Source: Diadophis punctatus similis (taxonomy: Eukaryota > Chordata > Lepidosauria > Squamata > Dipsadidae). From it: a DNA stretch of 64,000 nt. The DNA lies in the NCBI GenBank assembly GCA_023053685.1, contig JALIGW010000016.1, positions 1,508,501 to 1,572,500 of the forward strand, written 5' to 3'. The position numbers and the translations under genes were made by a program. The notes under the pieces are model-generated. The model was not told the origin of the DNA, ran no database searches, and saw nothing but the letters and a program-made list of their open reading frames with translations. The stretch's first letter is position 1. Every line of letters begins with the position of its first letter. Shown here in pieces: positions 10,831 to 23,019 of the stretch.

Positions 10831-13533
10831 TATCCTATATGACATTGACACTCAGTAATTTCCTCTGAGAAATGTATGGTAGAAGACATATATTGCATTT
10901 TTGTTCTGAGCCAAACATCTATGTTCTAGTCATTTTAATGAAATTAAATACATCTAGAATTTTTCCATCCACATAATTGAAAACTTTGGATACAATTATT
11001 ATAGTTTACTTTTCACAGTATTGAAACATGATTTTTTTAATCACAAATGCTCAGAAATTTGGTGGCAGTAATTCTATAATATTCATTTATAATAATTTCA
11101 ATTAGTGCTGAAAAAGCATAAAGTCATATTTTTGGATTCGAATTCCTGTCCCATCTGGTTACAAGACTTACAGACCAGTCAAATGACACCTAGAAAAATT
11201 CTTAATAATGTCCAAAGTTTATATTCTTGCTTTAAGGAAATAAAGCAAAGATACATTTGCAGAAAATAATTTCTAGGTTGGGATTGTTGTTTTTTGGTTA
11301 TTAGGACATTTAGGATACAATAAAATATTGTATTGATAATGAAATCTCATATATTTAGACTTTAGTAAGGCTTTTTACATTGAATAGGTAATTTACAACT
11401 ATCCAGATATTTTCAAATATAACCATAAGGAATGTGCATGGATTTATGGACAGTACCAAATTGCCTGTTCATTAGCCAATTTGGAATGTTTGTTTCTTCT
11501 TTCTTACCAAAAAAATCTTACCTCTAAATGCCAATTCTTTGGATCAAGAACTAAAGGTATGCAGAGGCAAAACAAAATATCTTGAGGCACAAAACATAAG
11601 CCATTTCAGAAACCTTCTGGATAAATGAGAAACATTTTTTCTATTCCTAAATTATTAATGATACCTGTCAATAGTTGTAAAATCAATTAATGTGATTGAA
11701 AAGTGACTATTGGTTGGTGAATATGTAACATTGGTACTCTGTAGAAATAACATCTTTATGGGTAAATATGTACATATCATAATCTAAAATGAAATGTGGG
11801 AATGTATTTCATCAAGAATTGTAGAGTGTCCAGGCATATGACTACAGTGAAGCTCTCTCAAGCAATTTCTGCTCAGCCAACCTCTGAAAAATAACAACAG
11901 TAATCAAGTTGGGTAATGGAAAGAGGAATTTTGTAAAAAAAGGCCACAGTGACCTGAAGGTACATGATACAGCTGCTTTGCTGAAACTAAGGTCAATGGG
12001 AAATTGCTAGCAGGATGTAAGATTTATAGGAGTGTTTTGTAAATGCAGCACAAATATATTTGACACAGACATATATAAGATGTTGTGGGCCACTGACAAA
12101 TTTAGAAAGCTTTTTCACACTATTTTAGAACTTCTCTACCAACATCACTGTGCTCATTTAGGACAATACTGGTTCTGTCATGGATCATAGTCCAACACAG
12201 AATGAAACATACACTAAAACCAATAAGGTTAAGAAATGCGTTAGCTTTACTAATTCTTGGACTCTAGTTTTTACTTGTTTGTTCTATATCCACCTTCCTC
12301 TTGGATTGCAGAGATTGTATGGTCTGCCTTATCTGAACTTTGATAGATTTGACCCAATGAAAATAGCTCGCAGTGTTCTTTCACCTCCAATTAATAATAA
12401 AACTCAGTTGTGTAAAACAAAATGGAAACAATAAGGAGTAAAAGGAATTTTAAAAAATAGTACAATAATTTGTATTTATTTTATATATTATTTTTCAAAG
12501 ATGAATGATGTGCATAGAATAACCAGCATAAAGTATCATAATATCATTGATCTATCATGTCCAAACTTCTAATGTACTGTTTTGTCGTTAGCTTACATAT
12601 TGCTATCTAACAGTGGCATTATTCAATTCATTTCATTCATCTAGAAGCAAAGAAAGCTCTGACCTGCTGACCTCAATTTTCACTTAAAGAAACAAATTTC
12701 TTTTTGCAAACAAATTCAATTTATCTCCTGTCAACCTTTAGCCTTGGTTTAAAATATTAACTTTTCCCCATTATAGAAGCAATCAGGTTTCTACTGCACA
12801 AATTTAGCATTAATCTCTACTTAATAATCTGTTGCAAAATTTACTCTCATTTTATTTAGCAATTACTATACAATAAAAGTATTTCATTAGAATTTAGAAG
12901 CATTTCAGTAACCTATGTTCCTTGCAACAATATAACTCTCATTTTGAAGATGTGACTTTATTTTTTATGTCTTTCTAATAAAAAGCCCTTTTCAGCCACA
13001 TGACAACAATCTATACAACAATCCATAATCTGTACAACTAGCAGTCCAATCTTATAGAGTATTCTTAAAAGTAATCCCTGGTGAATTCACAACAAGGCTT
13101 AATCCCAGGTAAATCAACAGAAGGCTGCAACTTCTCCATGGGACAATATAAAATGTTAAATATTTCAGTCTCACATTCGTACTTTTTAGCCAATAGATTT
13201 ATGGAGACTTTGTTCCTGCATCAAAGTAAATACAGGATATAGGAGATTGACCAGTTTCAGGACATTCTCCCCCCCCCTCTAAAGCCTTTATCGAAAATTT
13301 AGCATGTTTGCCTTTTTAAACGAAAAAAAAAAGACTGTTTCTTCAAAATAATCATCTGGTGGTAACTGACTATGAAATCTCTGATAATGGACCTTGGAAT
13401 GACTTCTGTAATTTTGTTTTATTTCAAGGAACCTTGAATTCAGTTGTAGTTCACTGAAAATAAAATCCCCTAAATTGGATTTGAAGATCATCGCTAAGTT
13501 AAACTCAAGGGTTAAACGATACTGGTAAAGTAA
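10831..13533. other. Intronic DNA, nothing recognised
   Basis: AT-rich, apparently unique. The open frame at 12180-12434 has no recognisable similarity. A short C run is at about 13270. Confidence 0.5.
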
Positions 13534-13790
13534 GAGCCGAGGTGGCGCAGCGGTTAGAGGCAGTACTGCAGGCCACTTTAGCTGACTGTGATCCGCAGGT
13601 CAGCGGTTCAAATCTCACCGGCTCAAGGTTGACTCAGCCTTCCATCCTTCCAAGGTAGGTAAAATGAGGACCCAGATTGTTGGGGGCAATATAAATATAC
13701 ATTGCTTACTGGTGTAAACCGCTTAGAGAGCGCTTGCACTGTGAGGCAGTATATAAATCTCACAAATAAATAAATAAATAAATAAAATAC
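13534..13790 (+). mobile_element. Sauria-type SINE
   Basis: GAGCCGAGGTGGCGCAGCGG head, GGTTCAAATCTC B box, GGTTGACTCAGCCTTCCATC, GGTAAAATGAGGACCCAGAT, TTGGGGGCAATATAAATA, GTATATAAATCTCAC and (AAAT)n tail. Close to full length and little diverged. Confidence 0.92.
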
Positions 13791-13879
13791 TAAGCTTTAT
13801 ACTTTCTAATAATAGTTAATTTTTTATTTACTTCATGTAGGAATCTAGATGTTTGTTTTCATATATTAGATCCTTGAAC

Positions 13880-14440
13880 CAATAGACAAATTAATAGTAA
13901 ATGAAAAAGGTACAGTGCTCTGCGACTTTAGAGTTTGGACACACTGTGGCCATGTAACATTCCAGACAATATAACAATTATAGATAAGACAGTCAAAAAA
14001 GTATGGATAGTGGATATGGCAGTACCTTGAGATAGCAAAATTTAAAAGAAATAACTTGAGAAAATAAAAAATACAAAGACCTGCAATAGAAGTAGAGTGA
14101 CGGTGGCAAAAGAAAGCCCAGATAATACCAATAGTAGTAGGCTCCTTGGACACAATCCCAAAATATCGGGAGCACCACTTAAATACTATTGGCATTGACA
14201 AAATCACCATTAGTCAATTCCAAAAGGCAGTTTTATGTGGAGCAGCTTACATCCTGCAATGATACCTTTAACACTATCAAACAATATACGCTTATTCCAA
14301 GTCCTTGGGAAGGACTCAATAGGTTGATAAAAACATCAAATCCAGTCTAAATACCTGGCTGACTATGCAATAAACCATAATAACAACCTTTATGGAATAA
14401 TAAGCTTTAATAATTGTAATATAATAATCTTTATTATGTA
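13880..14440 (+). mobile_element. R4-like LINE relic, endonuclease C-terminus and 3' tail (first copy)
   Basis: Broken plus-strand translation gives VWIVDMAVP followed by KNTK and later ITISQFQKAVLCG-like text (with frame breaks), typical of the C-terminal restriction-like endonuclease region of R4/Dong-type LINEs. The 3' region AGCTTACATCCTGCAATGAT, TTCCAAGTCCTTGGGAAGGA and CCTGGCTGACTATGCAATAA is the matching 3' UTR. Multiple stops; dead copy. Confidence 0.65.
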
Positions 14441-14615
14441 TAACATACTAATAAGTTTTATGGAAAATCAGAAACTGAAATCCAAGTATTGACAAACATT
14501 GTGAGAATTTTTAGCACAGACACAGCAACAGAATCTGGCCTAGAGAAATGTGCTACAGTAGCTGTTGTAAACCAGCGAGAGTCGTTTAGGTCAGATAGAC
14601 AGTGTAGGCGGACAA

Positions 14616-14676
14616 AAGAAAGAAAGAAAGAAAGGAAGGAAGGAAGGAAGGAAGGAAGGAAGGAAGGAAGGAGGAA
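14616..14676. repeat. (GAAA)n(GGAA)n microsatellite
   Basis: About 60 bp, changing from GAAA to GGAA units; lies inside the second R4-like relic. Confidence 0.95.
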
Positions 14677-15019
14677 AAGGAAAAGCTGAATTTCAATAAA
14701 TTTCAGTAAATGAAATGCTGAATGGCCAATCCATCAAGAGCCATCAGGATGAAGTCTACAAGTATCTGAGAAATTTAGATACTTGGGCCATATCTGTGAT
14801 ATGACACATAGCTGGAATTATTAACTGGACACAAGTTGAACTGGATAGTTTAGACCGAAAAATAAGAAAACTGATGACTATTTACTATGTATTACATCCT
14901 CATAGTGAAATTGATGGATTATACCTGTCCTGCAGAAATGAAGACAGAGGTTTACTTCAGGTCAAATGAACAATAAAAGAAAAAAAGGTATGCACTGGCT
15001 AATTATATAACAGACAGCC

Positions 15020-15303
15020 CAGGGGTGGGTTCTACTTACCTCCGCCACCAGTTCATATCGTGACGGTTCGTATAATTAAGTATAAGTATAAACCCGGGGG
15101 TGGGCGGAAGGGCCCTTTTTCAAGCAGCAGCAGAGGAAAAAACTTCCAAACAGTAAAAAATTCAGAAAAAATGCCAAAAAAAGAGGTGGCGGCACCCACG
15201 GACCGGCACCGACTGAACTGGACCCGTGACACCATCATGACATCACCAGCAGGTCACTACCAGTTCGGGCGATCCGGTCCGAATTGGGAGGAACCCACTC
15301 CTG
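15020..15303. mobile_element. hAT-type MITE, 284 bp, perfect 8-bp target duplication
   Basis: Starts CAGGGGTGGGTTCTAC and ends GGAACCCACTCCTG. Flanks AGACAGCC at 15012-15019 and 15304-15311 are identical. Same family as 246-439. It interrupts the R4-like LINE relic, so it inserted later. Confidence 0.9.
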
Positions 15304-16252
15304 AGACAGCCAAGAACAAGCACTGATGCAAGTCAAAATCGGAACAAATAGTGAATATTGAAATAATGTAATAAAAACACAAACAAAATGCTGGCAAGGA
15401 ATACATCAATTTCTACAAAAGACTAAGGGGAAAGTAGATGAAGATAAAATCTGGCAATGACTTACAACTGGAACATTAAAAAACAACAACCCTGAAGTCT
15501 TGATCGGTTTTGGAAGAGCTGCTAATCAAGGCCAGAACTGAAAAATCATCAAATGATTCAAAGTGCAGATTGTGCAAAGAAGCAAAATAAACAACAGATC
15601 ATGTAAGAAGATTACACAAATTGATTATAAATGACGTAATACAGTCAACAAAATTATTAACTGGAAGATCTGTAAAAATTATCATGTACTAATGAAAAAT
15701 TGGTTGGAACATAAAATTGAAAAAGTAGTCAAAATGAGTAGATTAAAATATTTTGGAATTTCCAAATATAGACTGAAAAGTCTTAGCTCATAACATACCA
15801 GATATAACTGTGGTTGAAAAGAAGAAAGTGCGGATAATTGTGGTGGAAACACTAGAGGATAGAAAATAGAAGACAAAAAATTGAAGAAGATCACAAATTT
15901 TCAAGATCTTTATGGCATTAATTGTCCATGGTGCTACCAGCTATTATCTGCATACTGGCTGCCATACCCAAAAAAATTGGATGACACTTAAAAATCTTTG
16001 CCTTGACAAAATTTCCATCACTCAATTGCAAAAAGTCACACTGTTTAGATCCGCACAAATATTACATTGATACACTATAATATCCTGAGTTCTTGGGAAG
16101 AATGTAATGCATATGAAGGCCAACACCAGCCAAAGAATTGGCAATTGTGACTTCACATTATTATGAACAGATAATTATTAAACAACATCATCTACCTTTT
16201 CCAAGTCCTTGGGAAGGGAACATCTGGCTGACTGTGTGATCAATCACCATTA

Positions 16253-16757
16253 CCGTATTTTTCGGACTATAAGACGCACCAGAGTATAAGACGCACCTTA
16301 GTTTTTGGGGAGGAAAATAAGAAAAAGCTGATTGGGGGTGGATGGCTTCCCTGAATACTCTCAATCAGCTGTTCCCAGAGGTGAACTTTAGCAACAGGTT
16401 CGTTGGTTGTGAGCTCTGTGCCTAGCTTTTTCAGTCTGTGAAACCTCCGTTTCAGAGGCATTTTTCCAGCCTGTGACACCTCCATTTCAGAGGCTTTTTT
16501 CCAGTCTGTGAAACCTCCATTTCAGAAGCTTTTTTCCAGCCTCTGAAACCTCTGTTGTAGCCCCGCCCAGCCTCTCAAATGGAGGTTTCAGACGCTGGAA
16601 AAAAAGCCTCTGAAATGGAGATTTCATAGGCTGTTTTCAGCCTCTGAAACCTCTGTTTGAGAGACTGGGTGGGGCTACATTCGGTGTATAAGATGCACCC
16701 AAATTTTCACCCTCTTTTAGGGGGGGAAAGGTGTGTCTTATACTCCAAAAAATACAG
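16253..16757. mobile_element. TA-flanked DNA transposon, 505 bp, with internal 35-bp repeats
   Basis: Ends CCGTATTTTTCGGACTATAA and, inverted, TATACTCCAAAAAATACAG with TA on both sides. The interior is built of direct and inverted copies of a unit containing GAAACCTCCATTTCAGAGGC, giving a near-palindromic core. The ends are shared with 2034, 38341 and 41101, but the core is different. Confidence 0.8.
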
Positions 16758-17529
16758 TATATCATCATATATGCCACCTGACTCTCAACAACTCTATATT
16801 ATTTAGTAGCCATTCTACAAATTTGGAGACAGTTCTTTTCAATTCTTCCCAGAAATGGAAGGAGTTGAACCTGTGACCTTCTACTTTGGTGAGTACAGTT
16901 GATGCCTATGTTTATACCTATATTACTTGTAATTCCTCAAGTGGCTATTTCATATCATGGTTATTAACCTGAAAATAGATAAATACTATTGTTCTTCAAT
17001 TTTTTCAAATATGATTAGCAATACTATTCTAAAACTAATGTATATTTAATTCAGGAGCTGCTCACTAAGCAGTAACTGTCATGGTCTTTGGAAAAACATT
17101 TACAACCATCTAGCAAAAGCACATTTTCCCCATCTTTTGGAAAATACAAGTAGAGGACTTTCACATGATAGCCTATTTACAACAAAGAGCAAATCTACAA
17201 ATAGCTTTATGAGGATGCTAGAGAGAGGATTGATAGAAACTGAGTGGTGTCTAAAAACTTCCCTGTCAGTTTTATGTTCCCTTTTGCCAGATGCATTAAA
17301 ATGCAGCTCTGGGCAATTTTTTTTTGTCTGAAATTTCAAGAGCAGAGAGTACAAAAGAGCTGATGAGCAATGAATGCTTCACCCTTCCTCAATTAATCTT
17401 GTCTTTCTACCTTTGCTTTTGCTTTCCCTCTACATGAAGGTAATAATGACACCCTCATCCATTATCCTTTTATCCCTGTTATTCTCGTGAAATTGCTTAA
17501 TAATATGTTACAGATTCGTCTTCACTCAC
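16758..17529. other. Intronic DNA, nothing recognised
   Basis: AT-rich, no repeat family recognised. Confidence 0.5.
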
Positions 17530-17830
17530 ATAATTCTTCCTGTCATTTGCAGTATATCATCCTACAAACATACAGCCCACTTTCACTGGCCGTTCTTTGA
17601 AGATTATTGTCAGTGACATCTTGAGGATGCGTTTGGAATCTGGAGCATCATTTCCGTCGCGATGGGGAATTACACTGACTTATCTGTCATTGCCAAAAGC
17701 ACAACAAGCAATTCAGTGTTAATGCAAAGGTAACACAGGTTTTTATCATGCCGCCAGAACAAGAGCTCTTGCGAATTTATGCTAATATGGCCCTTTTACA
17801 GTTTAATAACCTCCTCCCCTAGTGGAAAAA
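17530..17830. promoter_or_regulatory. Candidate conserved non-coding element
   Basis: Repeat-free block of balanced composition within AT-rich intron, with clustered homeodomain/TALE-like words (GTCATTGCC, AATTACACTG, CTTATCTGTCATT, TTAATGCAAAGG) and no open frame. The arrangement suggests a MAB21L1 or NBEA enhancer, but conservation cannot be seen from one sequence. Confidence 0.3.
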
Positions 17831-17843
17831 AGTATTGCCTAAG

Positions 17844-17883
17844 TGTGTGTGTGTGTGTGTGTGTTTGTTTGTTTGTTTGTTTC
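17844..17883. repeat. (GT)n(GTTT)n microsatellite
   Basis: About ten GT units followed by five GTTT units. Confidence 0.95.
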
Positions 17884-19966
17884 ACACAGATATTGGTTGT
17901 TTGATAATCTGTGTCACAGCATGGTGGGTAATTCATGGATGATCCTCTTGTAATTATTTATGGCAAATCTTTTTACGAATGCTAATCTCTTATAACAGAT
18001 TGCTAATTCTATTAGATATGGGGTAGTGATAAAGAACAACTAGCTTGTATCTCCTGTACCAAAATTTCTTGCTACAGTTAAGGAGAAGTAATTGCACAAA
18101 TTCAGTTTCTCTCTCTAAAATAAGCAGGAAAGATACACTCTACACAATTTTTCCTCATATGCCTTCCTTTCCTCAACATACAGCTACTACCAGTTTCTCC
18201 ATACTATAAGCAAGCAGTTTGCCGAGGTCCAGGGTGGCATTCCAGAGGGACCACGACTATCCAGCATGCATGCCAAATCTGACAGCACATGACAAGCTGG
18301 TCGGCATGCAGTAATTTGACTAATTATACTGGATTAGAGCATATTAATGCAAGCTGTTTTCTACAAAGTTAATGACCTGCTGACTGGGTTCTGCAAGGCC
18401 CCACTAGGTCTACAGACAGATAAAAAACAAAACCTTGCTTTCTAAGCCCTCGTCATTTCACATCAGCAAATGACTATATCAAGCTACTGAGCAGCAAAAT
18501 GCAAGTGACATTTTGTCTGCTACATACTCATGTATCCTCCCCTAACTTTCCACCTCAAGGGATTCTTTGATGTAGAATTAAAATCTGTTTTCCATAGGCT
18601 TGATAAACACTGTCCAGAAGCAGGAAGAAACTTCTTTCTAAAATTTTGTTTCCAGTTAAACAAACACAGAAGTATTTTGAACATAGACAGAAAATAACTA
18701 GAGGCCAGTATCCGTGTGATTAGTCTTGATCTGTACTTTTCATTTACACAGTAATCATAAAACACAGTATGAATCTGCTACCTAGGTATATTATTTAACA
18801 AAGAAACGGCCTTTTCAATTATAATATCAGTTTTGTTTCTTATTGTTCTTGTTTAATGTATTACTTCTAGCTGCGATTTTTCTTGGCTTTTGTAGACTAT
18901 TGAAAATTTTGTAATATACTAAATAGCACAAAAATATAAGCTATAACCACTGTATGCTATAACCAAACTATATGCTATAACCACACTGTTGGAGTTCTTG
19001 CTAGAAACTGATAGAAATGAACATTTAATTTTGGGATTTGACTATCAGAACTGTTTATATAGAAATATTATATATTATTGTTGATTTTAAAGTAAGAGAT
19101 CAATGAATTTTATATCTATATCCATTCTGAAGAAAGTTGGAGTTTATACTTCTTTCTTCTCCCTTTATCTTTTTTCTTTTTCTTTCTTTTTGCATCCCTG
19201 ATTTTGCTTTTTCTTTAACTTCTATTTTCTCTAACCTCTTTTTTTTTGCTTTCTTTGTATTTTATCCTTTGCTGAAATTTAATTAAAAGAAAACAACAAC
19301 AACAACAACAGCAGCAGAGCGCTAAGAGTGTTCATGTCGTCAGTCCTTCAAAGTAGGCCAAGTCAAAAAAAAAAAAAAACCCCACCATAATAAATATTAG
19401 AACTCCACTTTGTGATATAGGCTAAAATAACAGAATCTTGAAAGCCTGACATCATTTCCTCTTCTCTTCCTCTTATGCTAAAGAGAGAAGTTTTGTTCAC
19501 TTTTTTGTAGTTTTCCTTTCCATATAAGCATACATCAAATACTATATTACTATAAATGCATTTTAATATAAATACTCTTAAAACAGTTTTAAAATCTATA
19601 GTGTAACTGCCTTTAAGAACTTTTCAAGGTTGTGTAATATTTAATTCTACAGGGAAAATTGTACAATAAATAAATACTGTTTTTAATATTAATTGCTCTG
19701 CATTTGTTTATTTATCGGTCTTTTTAATAAATGCTTCAGAAAAAGATGCAACCAAGTATTTATACTATCCCAGGCACATTAATCATACTGATTAGAAGGG
19801 AAAATAGAAAATTAAAATTATCTTTGCATTCCTAATTTGTTAAGTGATACAAAAGAAAGAAAAATGCTTCCCCTTTTTCTATCTTAGAAAATTAAAGAAA
19901 ATATCTTTGCAGGGCTAAAGAAGAAAATTCAGTGGTAACATACATATGGGATGGGCCCTAGTAATT
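17884..19966. other. Intronic DNA with a small 17-bp tandem repeat
   Basis: Mostly unique AT-rich DNA. At 18935-18987 the word TATGCTATAACCA recurs three times as a short tandem repeat. A C/T-rich stretch occupies 19140-19260, and a (CAA)n run is at 19293-19312. Block 18200-18480 is repeat-free and more balanced in composition. Confidence 0.5.
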
Positions 19967-20701
19967 CAGGTAATCCTCGACTTACGGCCACAATTGAGCC
20001 CAACATTTCTGTTGATAAGTGAGAATTTGTTAAGTGAGTTTGCCCCTTTTTACGACATTTCTTGTCACAGTTGTTAAGTGAATCACTGCTGTAGATAAGT
20101 TAGTAACCTGAAAGTGGCTTTTCCCTTGATTGTGCTTGTCAGGAGGTCGCAAAAGGTGATCATATGGACCCTGGGACACTGCAACGGTGTTAAGATATTC
20201 ATGAAGTGGGAGAGCCATGTTAACAAGGTTAGCCAATGAATAGGCATAGCAACTGAGTCAGCCAATAGGAGCTAACCACTTCTGAGTCTGTGCAGAGAAT
20301 CGAAATTGGAACTTATGCTTAGGGCTGGGTGTGGCTCCACTCTCCACTCTGTACTCTTCTACTCTGAACTCTGCTGAAATGAAACTGTTCTCTGCTATCT
20401 GTAACTGCTTGAAGAACTCTGCTAATGGTATTGTAAATATATATATTACTATGTTTATAAAGAAGTTATGGAATCCAGCTGAATCAGTCCTCTATGTGTG
20501 CTTCTGGTTTTGATTTTGCAACGAACTTTAATAAACGGTCATAAGTATGAACCAATTGCCAAGCATTTGAATTTTGATCACATGTTCATGGGGATGCTGC
20601 AAAGGTTGTAACTGTGAAAAATGGTCATAAGTCACTTTTTTTAGTGCCATTGTAACTTTGAATGGTCACTAAATGAACTGTTGTAAGATGAGGACTACCT
20701 G
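19967..20701. mobile_element. Non-autonomous DNA transposon split by an LTR-like insertion
   Basis: Inverted ends CAGGTAATCCTCGACTTACG and, at the right, a diverged reverse complement ending GAGGACTACCTG. The interior (TTGTTAAGTGAGT, GGTCGCAAAAGGTGATCA, GGTCATAAGTCAC) matches a common squamate element I recognise. Without 20188-20533 and one copy of the 5-bp duplication the two halves join in the order expected for that element. Family not assigned; the flanks do not settle the target duplication length. Confidence 0.8.
20188..20533. mobile_element. Probable solo LTR, 346 bp
   Basis: Flanked by identical 5-bp AACGG (20183-20187 and 20534-20538), begins TGTTAAG and ends TTTAATA, close to the TG...CA form of an LTR. 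Contains two CCAAT-type boxes (GCCAATGAAT and GCCAATAGGA) near the left and a TATA-rich segment at 20432-20462. No internal retroviral sequence is present. The orientation suggested by the boxes is plus. It lies inside the DNA transposon 19967-20701. Confidence 0.65.
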
Positions 20702-21434
20702 TAATGAATCAGATAATTGATATCAGTCTATGATACAGCATTCATGTACTCCAAAAACAATAACTAAATCCAAAATTTAGAGTGATTAAGGGTATTTCTG
20801 TTGATTTCTGTTGAAAACCTTGCAACCTTAACTTTTGCTACTGACATTCAATGTACAGTTTTATTATTTTTCATTGCCCACTTACTCAAAATTAAAAACC
20901 ATTCCATGATCAAAGGAGAAATTCACCATTGCCTTATTCAACATACTATACTTACTGTATAAAATACTCAAAGTCTGACAAGTTAGAAAGCAGTCAGATC
21001 AAACTATATAGCTAAAAGGCAAATTATATGAGAAATTCTAAAATTCAGGATTTAAAAAATGGTTTATCAGAAAGATTCATTTTGGAGAAGTTTGTATCTT
21101 AGTTATAGAATATGTATTTCCCTTCCCCAGCATTCTAGATTCCTGGCACCTTCAATTAAAACAGACATAAAGGGTGTGTAGCTTACAAGCCCGCCCTTAT
21201 TCCCAGGTTTGCCTCTCTTCCAGAGTGAGAAAAACACTGATCAAAGAGAAGTAGCTGTCCTTATTTGTGAATTTTTAAAAATAGCTTCCAGTGGCATTCT
21301 AATACTTTATTGTCTATATGTATATATTTTAGGGAGAGATATCGTTGGGGATGGGCTAACCTTTCCTTTCATGAAGCTGCGATTCTCACTGAAAAATACG
21401 GATGGGTCATATTGCACCATGCAAATAGAAGGAT

Positions 21435-21910
21435 GTATTTACAGTATTTATTTATTACAACTGATATGCAGCTTAATCTAAACAGAACTGTCAACTGCTT
21501 ATCAAATAGTACAAACAAGAGAATAAAAACAGCAACATAGAGATTATAACATAAACCAGACAATACTGCTGTGGCCTAGAGATAGAGCTCTTGCCTCACA
21601 ATCAGGAGGTTGTGAGTTCGATCCTAGGTAGAGGCAGATACAGGGTCTCCTGCTTGGGCAGGGGGTTGGACTAGATGACCTGCAAGGTCCCTTCCAACTC
21701 TGTTAATCTGTTAAATATTCCTAATCATCATTGCACCAAGGAATGATAACCTCAATGACTGTCAATCAGCTATTGCAAGGCGGAAACCCCATTTTACCAG
21801 TCCGAAACAATTTCAGAAATAGCCAGGTCTTAATAACTTTTCTAAATGCCAACAAAGTTGGGATGGAGTTTGCAAGGCCCAGTGAGGTGACCCACTTAGT
21901 TTCCATCCTT
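21435..21910 (-). mobile_element. LINE 3' region, minus orientation, interrupted by a SINE
   Basis: TTTATTTATTACAACTGATA followed by AACAAGAGAATAAAAACAGC, then after the SINE GGCGGAAACCCC, ATAGCCAGGTCTTAATAACT and TTCTAAATGCCAAC. These are typical reverse-orientation 3' UTR words of squamate L2/CR1-like LINEs. The SINE at 21566-21714 sits within it. Confidence 0.55.
21566..21714 (+). mobile_element. tRNA-headed SINE with CR1-like 3' tail
   Basis: Head TGTGGCCTAGAGATAGAGC and GAGTTCGATCC; tail GGGGGTTGGACTAGATGACC, CAAGGTCCCTTCCAACTC and TGTTAATCTGTTA. Almost identical to the copy at 10296-10446. Confidence 0.88.
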
Positions 21911-23019
21911 GCCTACTTATGGCTGTCTCCCAATTTACTACCTCTATATAATTTCTTAATTATTTCAATTTCTTCATCTCCTAGGCCAAAATAAATTACC
22001 CACTCTGAATATAGAACAAGTAGCAAGCAATGTAAAAATTTTGCCTCAGGCCTAGGAGAATTTTGCTTGTTTTAACAGACAATATTCAAGTAGATGAAGA
22101 AGTAGTCTGACAAGGCAGCCTGTGTTCTAATGTTCAAGCTATCAATGAATTATGGAAAACAATGGGATTCATATTTGGCTAATTATACAAAATTACACAA
22201 TGGAACTTATGTCTGGATAATTATTCAAAATAAATGATGGTCATTTATCAGTGCCCAAAGAAGTTAAACCATCTCTTTCTGTAGTGATTTCCAGAAAAAA
22301 CACAAGCATCTGCTATCAGTGGATAAATTTTAAAGAAAACTATAATATACATGCTCCATCCTTTTTATTCTATAAAGCATTCTTAATGTTTATTTATTTA
22401 TATATTGTTTTTGTTATATTTAATATAACTTTGGGAGGCATTTTGCAAGTGATATTACTGAAGTTAGTAATATTAGTCGGAAATTTGAGCCATGGGAAAT
22501 AAGTATCAGACATAAGCAATAGCATATAAGAAGATAAGTGGGCATTCCTTATGTCCAGTTGAATTAAATTACAACTCTGGCTTTCCTGTTTATCTCCTCT
22601 ACACTCTCTAAGTACTTTCCAATGAATTTCCTATCCTAATAACCAAAATATTAGGACAAAAGGAAAATTAGAGGCATATTTCCCTGGAGTTTGACTATGC
22701 TAGCTGCACCTTCTGTAATAGAGGTAAGTGTTCTTAAGAATTGATAGAGGTTCTGGAATTGCAGACTCAGAAATTACTTTAGTTTATATTACTAATGTTA
22801 AGGGAAATTCATTTATTTAAGATTGCTGTAATACAAAAACAAGTAGAAAGATATTCAGGGCAATTTTGACATTATTCCTTTTAAAAGATTTCTTTTGCTT
22901 TAATAGCAGAGATGGGAATTTATTACTTACAACATGAAACTGCTGAATGAGGTCATTTGATGGAAAGAGTATGGTATCATCAATATGTGATGATGCCCAA
23001 GTATGTATCTCCACCCCAA
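21911..23019. other. Intronic DNA, nothing recognised
   Basis: AT-rich sequence with short chance open frames; no family recognised. Confidence 0.5.

Larger units (their letters stand above)
14441..16245 (+). mobile_element. R4-like LINE relic, RT to tail (second copy), interrupted by hAT MITE
   Basis: Plus-strand fragments in order: GLEKCATVAV (reverse transcriptase, near 14537), INWTQVELDSLDRKIRKLMT (near 14818), a CRLCKE...DHV zinc-knuckle-like motif (near 15560), an LDKISITQLQKVTLFRSAQI stretch (near 16000), and the tail CCAAGTCCTTGGGAAGGGAA with TCTGGCTGACTGTGTGATCA. Order and motifs fit R4/Dong-type LINEs with a C-terminal restriction-like endonuclease. It is split by the (GGAA)n tract at 14616-14676 and the MITE at 15020-15303. 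It carries many stops and deletions. Confidence 0.7.
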
